Assembly (NCBI RefSeq): GCF_026262505.1
Contig: NC_067205.1
Location: 23,221,585 to 23,285,584 of the forward strand
Reading direction: 5' to 3'
DNA length: 64,000 bases
DNA from: Trichomonas vaginalis G3
Lineage: Eukaryota > Parabasalia > Trichomonadida > Trichomonadidae
A program made the translations under genes and the position numbers. Position 1 is the stretch's first letter, and every line of letters starts with the position of its first letter. The notes beneath the pieces are model-generated. The model was not told the DNA's origin. It searched no databases and saw nothing but the letters and a program-made list of their open reading frames with translations. Shown here piece after piece: positions 55,980-64,000 of this stretch.

Positions 55980-57050
55980 TTATTTTGTGTAAAAGTCAAT
56001 GAAACCGCGGCTTTTCTCTTTTCTAATAAATGGAAGGAACATTTGCTGAATCTTATCTTCTTCTTTCTGTGATCTTGAAGTTGTAGAAACCAATTTTTTT
56101 GGTTTTACAACTTTGACGAAGTTTAATAGCTCCTGAGGTGATGAGTGATCACTGTAAGGAACTTCATAAAGTGTAACTTTAATTGGTCCTTGATACGTAA
56201 TTTGTGGATTTTTCCAACCTGCTTTTCCACTCCATCCTGTAGCGGCAATAGCACAAACTGACGAATACCCATTCTGTTTCGCCCAAACAGAAGCAGAAAC
56301 ACTATTGCAATCCATTATTGGTACGAGATAAACACGAGTTTTGGTAGGATCGTTAGTAAAGCATGATTCACTGCAATAACCACATTTGATCATCTCAACA
56401 ATACCTTTATATCTATCTTTTGGAGCGTATATTGGAATACTTAATTTGTTTGATATGGCTAGAACAAGTTCTTCCTTGCCAAGAGTATAAGTTCCTATTA
56501 ATGTTAGTGTGTTTGACTTCATATTTTCGATTACTCTTTCTATCGTCCAATTAATACATTCTTGTCTTGATAAAAACAGTAATTTTGATGTAGCATACGT
56601 GCAATCTATAAACAATTGATTAACAGGACAGAATTTCTTAATTGATTCGATTAATGTATTGTCTGCGCGAAAATCTCCTGTATGTAAAATTTTTCTTCCG
56701 AGAGGAGTTTCAAATAAGAACATACAACTACCGGGAGTATGATTTGCATTAATAATTCTTATAGTAATAGCATCTATAATAAACTCTGAATTGTATTCGT
56801 GAATTTGAATGCATTTTGCAAGTCTAGGATACCTCAAAAGTATGATTTTTGCGGTAATTGGCGTGCAATGAAGAACTCTAGGTGGCTTAAAAGAAGGAAT
56901 TCCTGCAATATGATCCGAATGTGCATGTGAAAGGAATGAATGCACATATTTTGGATCAGTTTTGCAATGCCAATCAACTGTGAAATCAGTTCCAGGAACA
57001 AGTGCTCGAGCTGGAGGCAATTTCAGTTCGTCTTTCGAATTTCCTTCCAT
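55980..57050 (-). CDS. SNM1/Pso2-type DNA cross-link repair nuclease
   Basis: A 356-residue host protein of the metallo-beta-lactamase/beta-CASP family. SFLSHAHSDHIAG (about residues 39-51) is the HxHxDH zinc motif. NANHTPGSCMFLFET and LHTGDFRA supply further metal ligands. FIDCTYA is the SNM1-type motif 4. The C-terminal half is the DRMBL region (VPYSDHSSPQELLNFVKVVK). Family members are 5' exonucleases that process DNA interstrand cross-links, nuclear in eukaryotes. It is compact, without the long N-terminal extension of animal SNM1A. It is divergent from the coiled-coil gene over 111 bases, and both lie between Mavericks B and C. Confidence 0.9.
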   Translation of the reverse strand: MEGNSKDELKLPPARALVPGTDFTVDWHCKTDPKYVHSFLSHAHSDHIAGIPSFKPPRVLHCTPITAKIILLRYPRLAKCIQIHEYNSEFIIDAITIRIINANHTPGSCMFLFETPLGRKILHTGDFRADNTLIESIKKFCPVNQLFIDCTYATSKLLFLSRQECINWTIERVIENMKSNTLTLIGTYTLGKEELVLAISNKLSIPIYAPKDRYKGIVEMIKCGYCSESCFTNDPTKTRVYLVPIMDCNSVSASVWAKQNGYSSVCAIAATGWSGKAGWKNPQITYQGPIKVTLYEVPYSDHSSPQELLNFVKVVKPKKLVSTTSRSQKEEDKIQQMFLPFIRKEKSRGFIDFYTK

Positions 57051-57161
57051 TTGTCACTTTTGTCTAAAATCTAATATTTTGACTAAAATCTTTAGTTGTC
57101 ACTTTTGGAAAATTCTAACAAAAATTAAACGTGCATATTTTTTTTATCAATTTTTTCCTCA

Positions 57162-58466
57162 ATGAATGATGATCTACCATTTGAAACAGAGACATCAATC
57201 ATAAGTACAATAGATAAGTTTAAGAATTACTTACAGAAAAATCTCTATGACAGTGAGAAAATAGCAGAAATGCAACGAATGGTAAATTTAATTCGTTCAA
57301 ATAATGAAATTGATTCAATGTACAATTCAGATTTAAGAAGTATGAACAAGCAAAAACAAAATTTACTTCAAGAAAAGCATCGCCAATTAATAATAAGGAA
57401 AAATGAAATACAAACAACATTAAATAGCATTACAAGTGATCAATTAGATATTGAAACCGAATATAATCAAGATGATTTGCAAATTACTATCCAAAATTAC
57501 CAAAATGAACTTGAAAAAACGAAAACATTGACACAATTTTATTCAATCATCTATCAAATTCTACAAAATTTAAACGAACAATATAAAATAATATCAGAAC
57601 ATATAGGACAGTTATCATTTGATAAAAAACAGTATCATGATAGGAAAATACAAGCTGAAAAAATTCTTTCATTACCAATCCCGACTTACCTTGAATATTC
57701 TTCAAATTTGACCAATGAAAATGATTGTGGAGTACTAGAAATTGAAGATATTGATTATTTAAAAAATGATATTAGAAGATCCTTGATTTCATTAGAATCC
57801 TTAATAAAAGATAATGAAAAGAGGAGATCTCATGTCTCGCAGCGTATTAGATCTATTCAAATTTCTAAAAAAACAAATGATGCAAAACAAAAATTGAAAT
57901 ATTACTTGATTAATCATGATGATCCATCTGCATTCCAAAATCTGTATGCATTGAAATCAAATAGATCGAATGGCCGCGATAAAATTAATCAAATTTATAG
58001 AGATTTGAATGATTATCAGAAACAGATACAAAATGACAAAGAATTTGTTCAGAATTCTCTTAATAAGAAGTTAGATAAGATTAAAAGAATGAACAAAAAG
58101 TATAGTATTTGTGAAAAATATTTAATATCAATATCAAGTTTAGAAACAAAAGTAAAATCATTGAGAGAAACATTTTTACATGAGCAAACAGAAAAGAATA
58201 AACTTGTCAGGGCGCTTGAAGTCCAAGAAAAAAATCGAGAAAGTATATTACTACAAAAACATGAAAACGAAAGTCTTGTATATATGATCAAGTCAAAAGA
58301 GGCTGAAATAGAAATGAAGGAAAGAGCACTTATCCAAAAATCAAAACTTGTCGAAAGATTAGTGAATGAAATTCATCAAGCAGAAGCAGCGACTTTTAAG
58401 CAAGAATATATCGTTGAAGGACTTGAAAATCAAGTTGTTGAATTGGAAAAGCAAAAGAAGTCGTAA
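57162..58466 (+). CDS. Host coiled-coil protein, 434 residues
   Basis: It starts MNDDLPFETETSIISTIDKF behind a T-rich leader and is almost entirely Glu/Lys/Asn/Gln-rich coiled coil, with one less helical section around LSLPIPTYLEYSSNLTNEND. Long coiled coils like this occur in axonemal, basal-body and other cytoskeletal proteins of flagellates, but no specific family can be named. It shares a short divergent promoter region with the SNM1-like gene. The frame is complete. Confidence 0.8.
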   Translation: MNDDLPFETETSIISTIDKFKNYLQKNLYDSEKIAEMQRMVNLIRSNNEIDSMYNSDLRSMNKQKQNLLQEKHRQLIIRKNEIQTTLNSITSDQLDIETEYNQDDLQITIQNYQNELEKTKTLTQFYSIIYQILQNLNEQYKIISEHIGQLSFDKKQYHDRKIQAEKILSLPIPTYLEYSSNLTNENDCGVLEIEDIDYLKNDIRRSLISLESLIKDNEKRRSHVSQRIRSIQISKKTNDAKQKLKYYLINHDDPSAFQNLYALKSNRSNGRDKINQIYRDLNDYQKQIQNDKEFVQNSLNKKLDKIKRMNKKYSICEKYLISISSLETKVKSLRETFLHEQTEKNKLVRALEVQEKNRESILLQKHENESLVYMIKSKEAEIEMKERALIQKSKLVERLVNEIHQAEAATFKQEYIVEGLENQVVELEKQKKS

Positions 58467-58534
58467 TGTCAAAATTTTGGAATTTTACCATTGATTTTTC
58501 CATTATTCCAGATTTTCCCAAAGTTTCCCATATA

Positions 58535-58537
<3 letters not shown>

Positions 58538-58565
<28 letters not shown>
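58538..58565. repeat. Run of 28 A directly before Maverick C terminus
   Basis: An uninterrupted A run ending at the first base of the Maverick terminus (AGGTAGTGGGGCTTCC). It is either the target site or growth by slippage, and its length may be misread. Confidence 0.8.
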
Positions 58566-58567
<2 letters not shown>

Positions 58568-58646
58568 TAGTGGGGCTTCCAGGGGCTGCGCCCCTTCTAG
58601 CCCCGAAGATGTTTAGTATAAAATGAGGTTTTTATTCGGAAAATTG

Positions 58647-59534
58647 TTAGTCTTCTGGTGTGAATTCGGAGGACTCTTCGTGTTTCTCTTCTTCGTGTTT
58701 CTCTTCTTCTTCCTCTTCCATTGCTTCTGGGAAGAAGTCTTCTTCTGGGTCGAAAACATTATATAATGTGTAATTGAATGACACATTATATCTTTGTTTG
58801 AGTTCGCTCTTGACAAAGAACTTAGTTCCAGGAATACAGAAGACTTCTGTGCGTTGGAAAAGCTGATGTCCTGGAACGAATTTGGCAATTAGAGACTTCT
58901 TTTTTCCGAATTGTTCAGGAGTTTCCATGACGACAGTAACAACATCTCCATCTGCGAGGTCTTGTTGTTGTTCGGAAAGGTAAAGAGCAATGATATGAAT
59001 GGTTGCTGCGTTGAATTCGAGAAAGTCGAATTCAAATTGTGTTGTCGTATAACATTCAAACCATTTTGTACAGTTGTCTCCGAACTCGTCAACGTATTCA
59101 TCTTCGTCATATCCGTAACTAAAGACTTGGAATTCAGCAATTCTCTTGTCGAATGACCGTTGCATGTAACGAGGAAGATTTTGACGAACTTGGTATAAAG
59201 TTCTCAACATTATAAGCTTAGTAAATGTTGGAAAATACTGAACTAAGACATCGCTAAGCTCAATTGGATTTGGAATTGTCTTAGTAAGTTCAATTGAACT
59301 AGCAATTGCTTTGTTCAGAACTTCACAGAACTGAGTATTGTATGTAGCGTCTGGTTGTGTGTTTTCTTCGGCGTCTTTGAGATATTTAGAGCAAATTTGT
59401 TGAAGAATTTCTCTTAATTCGCTGTTAGACTTTTTGGTGGTTATTCTAACCGCTGTGCCGGTTCTTGGAGGTTGTGGGGCTTTGGCTTTGGTTAGCGGTT
59501 GAGAATTGTTTGCGACACTTTTTCTTCCTTCCAT
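58647..59534 (-). CDS. Maverick protein of unknown function, 295 residues
   Basis: I start it at ATG 59534 (MEGRKSVANNSQ); the longer frame uses a TTG. A basic, Ser/Thr/Pro-rich N-terminus is followed by a helical domain (NSELREILQQICSKYLKDAE), a mixed domain with an acidic YDEDEYVDEF loop, a beta-type section (DGDVVTVVMETPEQFGKKKS) and a very acidic C-terminal tail (AMEEEEEEKHEEEKHEESSE). Acidic tails of this type are common in histone- or DNA-mimicking and virion core proteins, but no family is recognised. A carries only a short 3' remnant of it near 17335-17445. Confidence 0.75.
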   Translation of the reverse strand: MEGRKSVANNSQPLTKAKAPQPPRTGTAVRITTKKSNSELREILQQICSKYLKDAEENTQPDATYNTQFCEVLNKAIASSIELTKTIPNPIELSDVLVQYFPTFTKLIMLRTLYQVRQNLPRYMQRSFDKRIAEFQVFSYGYDEDEYVDEFGDNCTKWFECYTTTQFEFDFLEFNAATIHIIALYLSEQQQDLADGDVVTVVMETPEQFGKKKSLIAKFVPGHQLFQRTEVFCIPGTKFFVKSELKQRYNVSFNYTLYNVFDPEEDFFPEAMEEEEEEKHEEEKHEESSEFTPED

Positions 59535-59977
59535 TATGAAAAATAAACTCAAATAAGAGTTTGAAATAAACCGTTTTCGTCAACGGTAACCCCCTCTATT
59601 TTTTTATTTTATTTAATAGTTACCGTTGGCAAACCGTTCCATCTCAAATATTGAATGAACTATAAACGTTTTTTGTTTTCTATATATACTTTTTGTCCAA
59701 CGGTAAAACTTTTTACACAACGGTTTTTGAGAGTCGTCGCCGTTGACTTTTTTGTAGAGCACTCAAAATAGTACAGCTTTGTCCGGACAAGTAAGGGTCT
59801 ATCGTCGCTACAGGAAAAGTTACAGGCGTTCCAAGGAAGTATACTTTGAGAAGACTTTCCCCCTTATAGAATGAGATAGGACGGTTATTTTACAAAACTG
59901 ACAACACTTTGACCGAGTAGTTTTTTGTGCTGAACAAAAAGTGTCATATAAACATCTGTCAAAAACCGCTTTTTAAC

Positions 59978-59987
59978 TTCACTTAAA
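59978..59987 (+). promoter_or_regulatory. Initiator-like tcactta before giant protein gene
   Basis: TCACTTA four bases before the ATG fits the host initiator TCA(C/T)T(A/T). The same block precedes the copy in A. It also overlaps the Maverick TTTTTA motif (59970-59975). Confidence 0.5.
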
Positions 59988-62900
59988 ATGCCACGTAAGC
60001 TACGTAAGAATATACGTAAGAGGAAGGGAGCATTGAAACATCCAATAGTAAAACTGACACCACAACAACAGTTGCAACAACAAATGCTGAATGACCCCAC
60101 TATGTTGCAACAAATGTCAAACAATCCTATGCTTTTAAACCGAGTTGTTGGTGCACAGAGTGGAGGTTTAAGAGCGGCACTTTTAGCGAAAATGGCAGGC
60201 TATGGTGGAGCTGCAGACGGAACAGCCTATAACCCTCAAAGTCAAATGAATTTGAGTTCACTCAAAAATCAAATAACAGATGTCAAAAAGTCAAACATAG
60301 ACATACAGAAGCAAATAAGTGAAAACGAAAAGAAACTAGAATATGACAGACACACAAAGAAACTCAATGAGTTAAACGTAGAGAAAAAGAAGAAAGAAGA
60401 ACAACTGAAGGAACTAAGTACAGAGGAATATGCGAAAAAAGTGTCAGAAAAAGCAGCAGAAGTAGCAAAAATGGAACAAGATGTCATAAATTTGAAAAAC
60501 CATACTACTCAATATAAAATACTGAAAGATGAAGAGATAAAACAAAAAGCCCTGAAGACATATATGGATAGCGATGAGTATAAAAAAGAAGTTGAAGCAA
60601 ATGTAAAGGCAGAAAAACTTTTACAGTTGCAAAACCAAACCGTACAGTATGAAAACTTAGCACAAGAAAGTAAAAATAACGACGCGGCTATGCAAAAGGC
60701 AATGAAAAGCGCAGAATATATAAAAGCTAACAATGACTGGTTAGATGCCCAAGCCAACGCTAAAGCAGCCCAACTCATAGGGTCAATAAGGACAAAAATA
60801 CAAGCGGATGAAGATAGTTCAAATGAAGCTTTAACAAATGCTGACTTTAAGAACGCCTTCGAAGCTCTTCATAGTAAGGTGAAACTAGTGAACGACTTCT
60901 CATCTGGAAAGAAACTGAAGTCTGAAGGTTTCGACAAAGAGTTAAAAGAAGTAGCACAAAATATGACGAAAATAACAGATGCAGCAACGAGACAGGCAGT
61001 TCAAAGTGCCTATGACGCCGTTAGAGCAACTGTTGTGAAAAGTCAAGAAAAAGAGTTACAACAGACCAAAACAGACCTAGTAAATGCTTTCTTAAAAACG
61101 AAAAGTCAGGTAGGACATTACGCTGCAGATGGAACATATGTGCCAGCTGGTGGAACTTATATACCAGCTGGTGGAACTTATATACTAGCTAGTGGAACTT
61201 ATATACCACCAAACCCTCCAAGAGAAGCACCTGCACCAGGACTACCTAAAACATTTACATCGTCACATGGACACAGACATAGGCATGCACCAAAACCAAC
61301 AGTTCAAAACACTGCACCACAACCAACAGTTCAAAACACTGCACAGCAACCAACAGTTCAAAACACTGCACCACAACCAACAGTTCAAAACACTGCACCA
61401 CAACAACCACAAACAGAGCAAGGACATAAAAGAAGTAGAGAACAAGGAAACCAAGAATTCTTAAAAATGCTTAAGGAAAATTATGGTTACCCAGATACTC
61501 TTGACTTTAGTGACAGATATAAAGAAGCTATTCGAAAGTTCAAGGATGGAAATACTGACCCGAATCTATTTAGCTTTATGGCTCAGCACCAAATCGGATA
61601 TAATTTCAAACCTGGAAAATACAAGCTCGCTAAGGGATATGATTTAATAGCATATCATCCAAATGACATGGATGAATTTACTCCGAGATATTTGGTGTCA
61701 GAGATAAATGACAATTCAACTATCTTCATGAAACGCGTAAAAAATAGAGAAGGAACGAAAGAAGAAAGGGTTATGAATGCGGATGACTTAAATAGGGAAC
61801 TTGTTGAAAACGGTCTCGGAATATATGAAATGCCAGCAGATGAGGTACAAGAAACTCCACAGGAAGAAGTTCAGATACAACCAGACATGGAAGAAATAGT
61901 TCAGCAACAACAGCTAGAAGAGCCTGAAGGAAACGAACAAGTCACTCCTTTGGAAACTAACCTCACAGAACTAGATGAAGATTTGGAACAGCCGAAAAAT
62001 CTTGACCCTCAACAAGAGTATGCGGAGAATATGGAATATTTCCAGGAGTCTAAAAAAAATTCGGCTGACATAGTAGAAGAATATCGAAAAATGTTTGCCG
62101 ACATACAAAAGACTCCAACACCAGATGAAAATATTCAGCATAGAATGGAAGTACTGAAAAAAAATGTACACAAATACAACAACCCTTTTTACTTACGAGC
62201 ATTTAACGTTCAATCTTCGGATGAACTCGGTGAAGATAAAAGGTTAAATTTCAAGAAAACATATAGAAATGAAACATTGTTTAAAGTTCATTCAGAACCT
62301 AGCCAAGATGGAAACAAACCTACTTTTGTTTCTGCAGACGATGGAACTACAATGAGATGGGGTCATAAAGCTAACCCGGATAGGTGGTTCATAAACTTAC
62401 AACCTCAATTCCAAGAAGTTGTAGACGCAATGGAAGTGAATGGTGAACCAGATATAGCTGGTATTTTCAGCGCGGCTTTAATGCCATTGAAAGATATGAA
62501 ACATGCAGATATTTTGGACCAGTATGAAATGAACATGGCTGATGGAAATATAACACCTGACGTTCTAAAACATTTATCTCAAAGAACTACACAGAACCAT
62601 AGAGATGGTATATTTGGTGAAGAGTTTAGAAAGAAAGTTAGGGAGGGAGAAGGAAGAGAACCTATTGTACATGACCTTGCAAACGAAAGTTTACAAAATG
62701 TCATAAAAACTTACTTTGCAGACAATGAACCGAGAAGGGATGAATATTTAAGAAAACTCAAATGGACAGTACCAAATGAAATGTTAGTATTGAAAAACAT
62801 GTTCCTTGACAAAATAAAACCAACTACAGAAATAAACGACGCAAGACTGAAAGATTGGGTAGAAGCTTTCCCATTCACAAAAGATATAGTTGGTAACATG

Positions 62901-63251
62901 GAAAGAAAACCAGAATGGCTACAAAAACATATATTTGGAAACGAGCATATTCCATATGGACAGGCACTGTTTGAAGAGCTTGAACCGGAAACTCAGGAAA
63001 GAGTCATGCAAACAATACGCGAAGACTCAAATACAGACTATGACAAACTCTTTCTAGGATATAGGTTACCTGAGATGGGCGACCAGAGCCAAAAGGCAAA
63101 AAGGACATGGGAAATTTGCAACATACTAGATGAACATAATGCAAAGATGCAACAACTTCAAGCAGAGGGCAATGAAGGAAAAAGAAGAGTTAAAAACTCA
63201 GTCAGGAAGAAAGTAAAGCTTGGTCGGAGTGGGTTCTATTATGACATATAA
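59988..63251 (+). CDS. Giant coiled-coil Maverick protein, 1087 residues (Maverick C copy)
   Basis: Clear homologue of 38715-42035 with the same parts: basic start MPRKLRKNIRKRKGALKHPI, long coiled coil, Pro/Gln linker, acidic linker, globular end and GFYYDI terminus. The linker differs most. C has extra copies of an 11-residue VPAGGTYIPAG-type repeat and four PTVQNTAPQ repeats where A has a different number, and C lacks the Ser-rich stretch before the tail. Variation confined to the linkers suggests repeat slippage in flexible spacers between conserved domains. Confidence 0.85.
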   Translation: MPRKLRKNIRKRKGALKHPIVKLTPQQQLQQQMLNDPTMLQQMSNNPMLLNRVVGAQSGGLRAALLAKMAGYGGAADGTAYNPQSQMNLSSLKNQITDVKKSNIDIQKQISENEKKLEYDRHTKKLNELNVEKKKKEEQLKELSTEEYAKKVSEKAAEVAKMEQDVINLKNHTTQYKILKDEEIKQKALKTYMDSDEYKKEVEANVKAEKLLQLQNQTVQYENLAQESKNNDAAMQKAMKSAEYIKANNDWLDAQANAKAAQLIGSIRTKIQADEDSSNEALTNADFKNAFEALHSKVKLVNDFSSGKKLKSEGFDKELKEVAQNMTKITDAATRQAVQSAYDAVRATVVKSQEKELQQTKTDLVNAFLKTKSQVGHYAADGTYVPAGGTYIPAGGTYILASGTYIPPNPPREAPAPGLPKTFTSSHGHRHRHAPKPTVQNTAPQPTVQNTAQQPTVQNTAPQPTVQNTAPQQPQTEQGHKRSREQGNQEFLKMLKENYGYPDTLDFSDRYKEAIRKFKDGNTDPNLFSFMAQHQIGYNFKPGKYKLAKGYDLIAYHPNDMDEFTPRYLVSEINDNSTIFMKRVKNREGTKEERVMNADDLNRELVENGLGIYEMPADEVQETPQEEVQIQPDMEEIVQQQQLEEPEGNEQVTPLETNLTELDEDLEQPKNLDPQQEYAENMEYFQESKKNSADIVEEYRKMFADIQKTPTPDENIQHRMEVLKKNVHKYNNPFYLRAFNVQSSDELGEDKRLNFKKTYRNETLFKVHSEPSQDGNKPTFVSADDGTTMRWGHKANPDRWFINLQPQFQEVVDAMEVNGEPDIAGIFSAALMPLKDMKHADILDQYEMNMADGNITPDVLKHLSQRTTQNHRDGIFGEEFRKKVREGEGREPIVHDLANESLQNVIKTYFADNEPRRDEYLRKLKWTVPNEMLVLKNMFLDKIKPTTEINDARLKDWVEAFPFTKDIVGNMERKPEWLQKHIFGNEHIPYGQALFEELEPETQERVMQTIREDSNTDYDKLFLGYRLPEMGDQSQKAKRTWEICNILDEHNAKMQQLQAEGNEGKRRVKNSVRKKVKLGRSGFYYDI

Positions 63252-63283
63252 ATCCAACTATTCTATATTTTTACTCATATGAA

Positions 63284-64000
63284 ATGTACGCCGCTCAGAA
63301 TATAACGCCAACAGTTTTGGATGCTATGAATGGAAATGTTTCCGAATGGTATAACGAATGCGACAATGCCATTAGAAGGTCAGAAATAGTTCCTGGAACT
63401 TACGAATATACAACTGCTGTTTCTTATGGAAATGTAGGTGAGTTTGGAGAAGGTTCTTCAACAACAGTAGATATTGCTTGCGACAGGTTTCATATAATTT
63501 CTATTGACAACTCTTTCTTATACGTGGAACAAGACATTGAAATAAAACCTTCTGCCAAGTTGTCTGACAAGAAAGGTTGCAATGGAATTTTCTATGTCGG
63601 ATACCAATATGCTCCAGAAGTTTTCATGGGATATAAGATATATTCTAACTCTGACTTAGTCCAAACAGTAACATGGGCAAACTATGAATGGTTCGCTTTG
63701 AGAAACTCAGTACAACCACAAGCTAGAGAACAAACAGACCAGTATGCAACTATTGAGAAAATAAGAAGACTTGACCCTAACGTTCCAGGAGTTTATGTTA
63801 ACCTTTCTGGACAAACTGCAGCAGCAGTAACCAAAGTAAAACTGAAACTTAGAGTTCCTTTGTCATCTTTCCTCATCTTCAGGTTTTTAAGATACTTGCC
63901 AAACTGGGCAGGAAAAATTTCTATCGAACTTACTCCAAGCAAAAATAACTTAGTCATTGCACCAACACAAGACCCATTCACTCTTACAGACGTAAAGGGG
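63284..64000 (+). CDS. Major capsid protein, first 239 residues (Maverick C, runs off window)
   Basis: It starts MYAAQNITPTVLDAMNGNVS behind TTTTTACTCATATGAA and stays open to the window edge. It matches the capsid protein at 37075-38682 almost residue for residue. It is cut by the window, not by the element. The neighbouring order, giant protein then capsid, is the same as in A. Confidence 0.88.
   Translation, partial: MYAAQNITPTVLDAMNGNVSEWYNECDNAIRRSEIVPGTYEYTTAVSYGNVGEFGEGSSTTVDIACDRFHIISIDNSFLYVEQDIEIKPSAKLSDKKGCNGIFYVGYQYAPEVFMGYKIYSNSDLVQTVTWANYEWFALRNSVQPQAREQTDQYATIEKIRRLDPNVPGVYVNLSGQTAAAVTKVKLKLRVPLSSFLIFRFLRYLPNWAGKISIELTPSKNNLVIAPTQDPFTLTDVKG

Larger units (their letters stand above)
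58565..64000 (-). mobile_element. Maverick/Polinton C, reversed, continues beyond window
   Basis: Enters from its capsid-side end with AGGTAGTGGGGCTTCCAGG, a shortened version of the A terminus, then carries the 295-residue gene, the giant coiled-coil gene and the start of the major capsid gene, in mirror order to the right end of A. The parts seen look whole. It differs from A by holding the 295-residue gene at this end. It lies 2.8 kb from Maverick B in the same orientation. Confidence 0.88.

Noticed and set aside
58538-58565. Poly-A run as the tail of a retrotransposed gene
   Set aside because: It abuts a Maverick terminus and follows host 3' sequence, with no retrocopied gene or target duplication visible.

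Overview
The window looks like Trichomonas vaginalis or a close relative. It is AT-rich, intronless and uses the standard code. A protist glycerol-3-phosphate dehydrogenase sits behind a short TCA-type initiator about a dozen bases before its ATG. Most of the rest is made of large Maverick (Polinton) elements, which are known to fill much of the T. vaginalis genome. The species is an inference from this content, not from a database match.

Layout. (1) 1-6682 is host DNA: a decayed Cys-rich membrane-protein gene, a 5'-truncated glycine-rich protein gene, and a 3.8-kb inverted duplication with two head-to-head glycerol-3-phosphate dehydrogenase genes. (2) 6683-16950 is a non-coding element of about 10 kb with long terminal inverted repeats. 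It is built almost entirely of hairpins: a 47-bp array, a 133-bp array present in both orientations, a 1.8-kb palindrome, and a run of long hairpins with three copies of a 250-bp block. (3) 17259-42379 is Maverick A, complete from terminus to terminus. Its ends are AGGTCAGG..CCTGACCT, its identical inverted repeats are about 69 bp, and it is flanked by a GATTA duplication. It carries a D12 methyltransferase, a phage-like fibre protein, integrase, protein-primed PolB, a cargo zone with KilA-N and T5orf172 genes, packaging ATPase, SF3 helicase, penton-like and major capsid proteins and a giant coiled-coil protein. Several genes are broken (roughly half a dozen breaks), while the capsid, polymerase, ATPase and helicase genes look whole. 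(4) 42380-44528 holds a short host gene tail and two more hairpin arrays. (5) 44529-55735 is Maverick B, reversed and cut short at its left edge. An island of about 4.8 kb (HNH endonuclease, SF3 helicase, two small genes) replaces its fibre/integrase block. (6) 55736-58564 is host DNA with a divergent gene pair, an SNM1/Pso2-type nuclease and a coiled-coil protein. (7) 58565-64000 is Maverick C, reversed, entered from its capsid end and running off the window.

How the parts relate. A, B and C are very similar at protein level (methyltransferase and PolB about 97-98% between A and B; the first 239 residues of the major capsid protein nearly identical between A and C), so they are young relative to one another. 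The conserved modules are replication (PolB, SF3 helicase), virion assembly (major capsid, penton-like, ATPase, amphipathic small proteins) and DNA modification. The zone between PolB and the ATPase, and the fibre/integrase zone, vary. Most Maverick genes share a TTTTTA motif just before the ATG. Cargo genes share a longer 5' leader and a GGTGAGATCTCACC palindrome after the stop, giving a cassette-like layout.

The least explained signals are the hairpin DNA, with modular stems and loops that appear flipped in place; the HNH plus SF3-helicase island with a free-standing copy of the endonuclease's C-terminal domain; the cassette organisation of the cargo zone; and the bacteriophage-type fibre.
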